From Argyresthia goedartella (Eukaryota; Arthropoda; Insecta; Lepidoptera; Argyresthiidae), in assembly GCA_949825045.1 (NCBI GenBank), contig OX463813.1, positions 1,736,001-1,800,000 on the forward strand: a stretch of 64,000 bases of DNA, given 5' to 3'. Position 1 is the first letter of the stretch. Every line of letters begins with the position of its first letter. The notes under the pieces were generated by a model that did not search any database, had not been told where the DNA came from, and worked only from the letters and a program-made list of their open reading frames with translations. Positions 61,870 through 64,000 of this stretch are shown here, one piece after another. The position numbers and the translations under genes were made by a program.

Positions 61870-62643
61870 TTAGAAATTAACATTTACTTATATTTAACTT
61901 TAGATTAACTTCCTTCAGAGTGTTCAGAAAAATATTTAGTATTTCTATACCTTCTGGAACGGTGGTGGAGGGGATTAATATATCTTCCATAAAAGCTTTT
62001 TTACCTAGTAATTTATGGATAAATCTTTGGAATACTGCCGGAGAAAAAGCAAAAAGGAAAAGTACTCTCAAGTACTCGTATGGTGAGTCGGGTATTATAG
62101 AGGCAATTTTTGAACGGAATCTGGCGCTACGGGTACTTGATGGTAACTTTGTGTAAGATCACAACTACTGAAATACGATTTTCCTGCTAATTTAGGTAGC
62201 TCATCATCAATTATTGATAATGGGTAGTGATCTTTTACTGTGATTGCATTGAGCGACCTATAATCGACAGAGTCGCTTATCACCATTTTTCTTTTTAACC
62301 AACACTACTGATGATGCAAATGCAGAATCAGACTGGCAAATAATGCCGTATCTTATAAGTCCTTTACTTGAGAATGAACGATACGATAAGGTCGTCGAAA
62401 TACCGGTTAGTCAGTGGTTAGACTTATATTACTTTCTGCAAAGTTTGTTAAACCTAACTCTTTGGTACTGGAAGCAAAATAAGAGTCATGTTGGATCAAC
62501 GTTTGGTACAGACAAACTAATTCAGCCTCTTCAATCTTGCCTACGTCGATATCTTCGAGTCTAACGCCCCCAACAATTTCATCCTTTAATGCACCACAGC
62601 CTACTGCCCCAATACTAACCAGGTGTTGAGCCAAATTACACAC
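61870..62643 (-). pseudogene. Reverse transcriptase remnant
   Basis: Minus-strand segments: a linker with 'SLTTDRPYRI' (about 62410-62370), 'DYRSLNAITVKDHYPL' (about 62265-62215), 'SYFSSCDLTQSYHQVPVA' (about 62180-62130), 'FAFSPAVFQRFIHKLL' (about 62055-62005) and 'FMEDILIPSTTV' (about 61995-61960). The last has Glu where YMDD/FMDD is expected. Frames change at least twice. The enzyme is non-functional in this copy. Confidence 0.8.
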
Positions 62644-62644
62644 G

Positions 62645-63070
62645 TCATTGTCTAAGCCACTGGTTTAAAACCACTCGCCACATCATCAGACTGCCATGCA
62701 TATATATTTGCACAGCACGGTACGAAACCAATCTCTCCTCAGCATCGCCATCTATACAGCTCGGTACTAAACCAAAATCCGGCTCGACACAGTAGTCGGC
62801 CGCAAGCTTCGACCACAAGAATAACAGAATTTGACATACCTGCTTAGATCCACTTTCAGGCAAAGGCTCCGTGCAGAACTGCCCTCGCACCATCACCTGC
62901 CCAACCACAAACTCTATGTCTTTCGCACCCAGATTGTACACCTTTTTGACACTGCTTGTACCTTCCTGTAAAGTCGATGGGATGACAAATTTATGTCCTG
63001 CGAAGTTGAAATAGTAACTTAAAGTACAAAATGTACCCAGTAACCCTGAAGAGAGCCACTCATAGTTCAA
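62645..63070 (-). pseudogene. Region between protease and RT, open 141 codons
   Basis: An open stretch on the minus strand lies exactly between the protease and RT remnants of the degenerate gypsy element, with 'GHKFVIPSTLQEGTSSVKKVYNLG' and 'VVGQVMVRGQFCTEPLPESG'. I do not recognise a domain. Position and direction suggest it is the protease-RT connection of the same polyprotein. Confidence 0.5.
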
Positions 63071-63310
63071 TCATAGCTGCCTTATTTGGCGTTATTCGGA
63101 CATGAGTACATTGAATATAAATTCTTTGATCAAAACTTTCGAATTCAATTTCATAAAATTGAAGTATCATTACATTCGGTTGACTTTACGTCATTTCATT
63201 GAAGAACCAGCGCGACATTATGTCTGTAAATAATAGGCTGCCCTACAAGTAATTGAATACGACCCATACTCAAATACGCAACTATAACTTCGTCATTTAC
63301 CGTCAGGCTA

Positions 63311-63523
63311 TCAATACATTTTTATGTTTACCATCCCTAACGCCGAAATAGCTTCACCCGTAAATCCTTTAAGCAAGTTTTCAGTGAGACGAATTTCACT
63401 TTTGAGAGCTTTAGCAGCTGTTATAGTAATTGTATTACTCTGCGCGCCTGTATCTAGATAAGCTAGAAGCTTATTTTCATTGACAGTAACACTTTTAAAA
63501 TAAGTCTCGTTCTTATCATGCAC
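63311..63523 (-). pseudogene. Aspartic protease remnant
   Basis: 'LLAYLDTGAQSNTITITAAKAL' (about residues 14-35) contains the DTGA active-site motif of retropepsins, followed by 'GEAISALGMVNI'. About 70 codons are open and the rest is lost to frame changes. Confidence 0.8.
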
Positions 63524-63559
63524 ACTGATGTTTTTTCTTTTCTTTGTTACACATTTTCG

Positions 63560-63847
63560 AGGCTGTCACTGATCTACAAAATCTGGCTATGTGACCTACC
63601 CGCCACACGTGTTACAAAGTATCTTATCAGGATTAGTGCAATCATGAACCGTGTTGCCGTCGACATCACACCGAAAACATCTAACTATTGTACTTGTCCA
63701 GGCAGTAGACGGTAGGTTAGTACGATCGACCGATTTGGACACAGAAGTGGCGGAAAATTTTCTTCGATCCTCGATTTCTTTTTTGCGGGAAAGTACCTGA
63801 GTTTGAACTTGATAACTCTCTAAAGAAGCTAGAAATTCAGAATACAA
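63560..63847 (-). pseudogene. Gag C-terminal part with two zinc knuckles
   Basis: The open stretch 63847-63596 ends in 'CFRCDVDGNTVHDC', a CCHC-type knuckle with one extra spacing residue. It is followed by 'ILCNTCGG' and, after a shift, 'GHIARFC', completing a second CX2CX4HX4C knuckle. Upstream sequence to the window edge is Gag-like but not resolvable. Confidence 0.7.
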
Positions 63848-64000
63848 ATCCTGGTGATACTTGCTTTTTAAAGCTTTGGCACTAGCTTGAATCTCACTGG
63901 GTACACTGCTAACTATACAAGAGACGGCAAAACATCATTTAGCTTACACTGGTGACACAAGGCTAACTAATCGTAAAAATATTGACTTATCGGCTCCTTA

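Larger units (their letters stand above)
61060..64000 (-). mobile_element. Second Ty3/gypsy element, degenerate, runs off the right edge
   Basis: Reading leftwards on the minus strand there are Gag zinc knuckles (about 63680-63560), a protease (about 63500-63320), a linker, reverse transcriptase (about 62640-61870) and RNase H (about 61640-61120). This is the gag-pro-RT-RH order of Ty3/gypsy. No integrase or LTR is seen on the left, so the 3' part is missing or unrecognisable left of 61060. It is unrelated in sequence to the errantivirus-like element and to the mag-like element. Confidence 0.8.

Overview
The window looks like repeat-rich insect DNA, most probably from a moth or butterfly. The evidence is two tRNA-derived SINEs of a kind I associate with Lepidoptera, a mag-lineage Ty3/gypsy element with very short LTRs, and several LINEs that share a characteristic lepidopteran 3' end (a 'GCTGGAAGA(A/G)ATCTC' box). 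I found no host protein-coding gene, no rRNA or functional tRNA gene and no CRISPR array. Nearly all coding potential belongs to mobile elements, most of them broken.

Layout, left to right. 1-2690 (+) is a decayed Jockey-group LINE (family C). 3696-10140 (+) is a decayed errantivirus-like Ty3/gypsy element with gag, pol and env remnants. 10860-11235 is a MITE-like inverted-repeat unit and 11768-12057 (-) is a SINE. 12690-13505 (-) is a 5'-truncated LINE of family D. 13551-22385 is a Tc1/mariner-type transposon with 28-bp terminal inverted repeats, TA target duplication and an intact 334-aa DD36E transposase. It is split by a 108-bp foldback MITE and by a complete BEL/Pao element (15213-22099, TSD CTTGT). 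22400-24720 (+) is a 5'-truncated LINE with an intact 650-aa reverse transcriptase ORF. 24865-25710 (+) is a LINE ORF1 pseudogene. 25772-30484 (+) is an apparently intact mag-like retrotransposon with identical 99-bp LTRs, TSD GTTCG and one 1425-aa Gag-Pol ORF. 30541-36230 (-) is an I-like LINE with RNase H, and its ORF1 is interrupted by a family D fragment with an 8-bp TSD.

36707-38620 (-) is Jockey copy A. 38640-45140 (+) is a long family D LINE interrupted by a 2919-bp DNA transposon (40128-43046) with 14-bp TIRs, an 8-bp TSD and a transposase I cannot place in a named superfamily. 45140-47285 (-) is a second family C LINE. 47286-54594 (-) is Jockey copy B, split by a second, internally deleted BEL/Pao element (49328-54534, TSD AGGTC). 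54695-55490 (+) is a LINE 3' fragment, 55755-55990 (-) a second SINE, and 56030-60120 (-) a LINE with a coiled-coil plus SGNH-like ORF1 and an endonuclease/RT ORF2. 61060-64000 (-) is a second degenerate Ty3/gypsy element that runs off the window.

The elements form a nested record of insertions rather than a cooperating gene set. The most rewarding items are: the unclassified 8-bp-TSD transposon; the young mag-like element with minimal LTRs and patchy GC content; an in-frame UAG shared by both BEL copies between gag and protease; a BEL derivative whose two large deletions leave an open 533-codon frame; and a recurrent class of short, near-perfect inverted duplications that break ORFs in unrelated elements and look like template-switch mutations.
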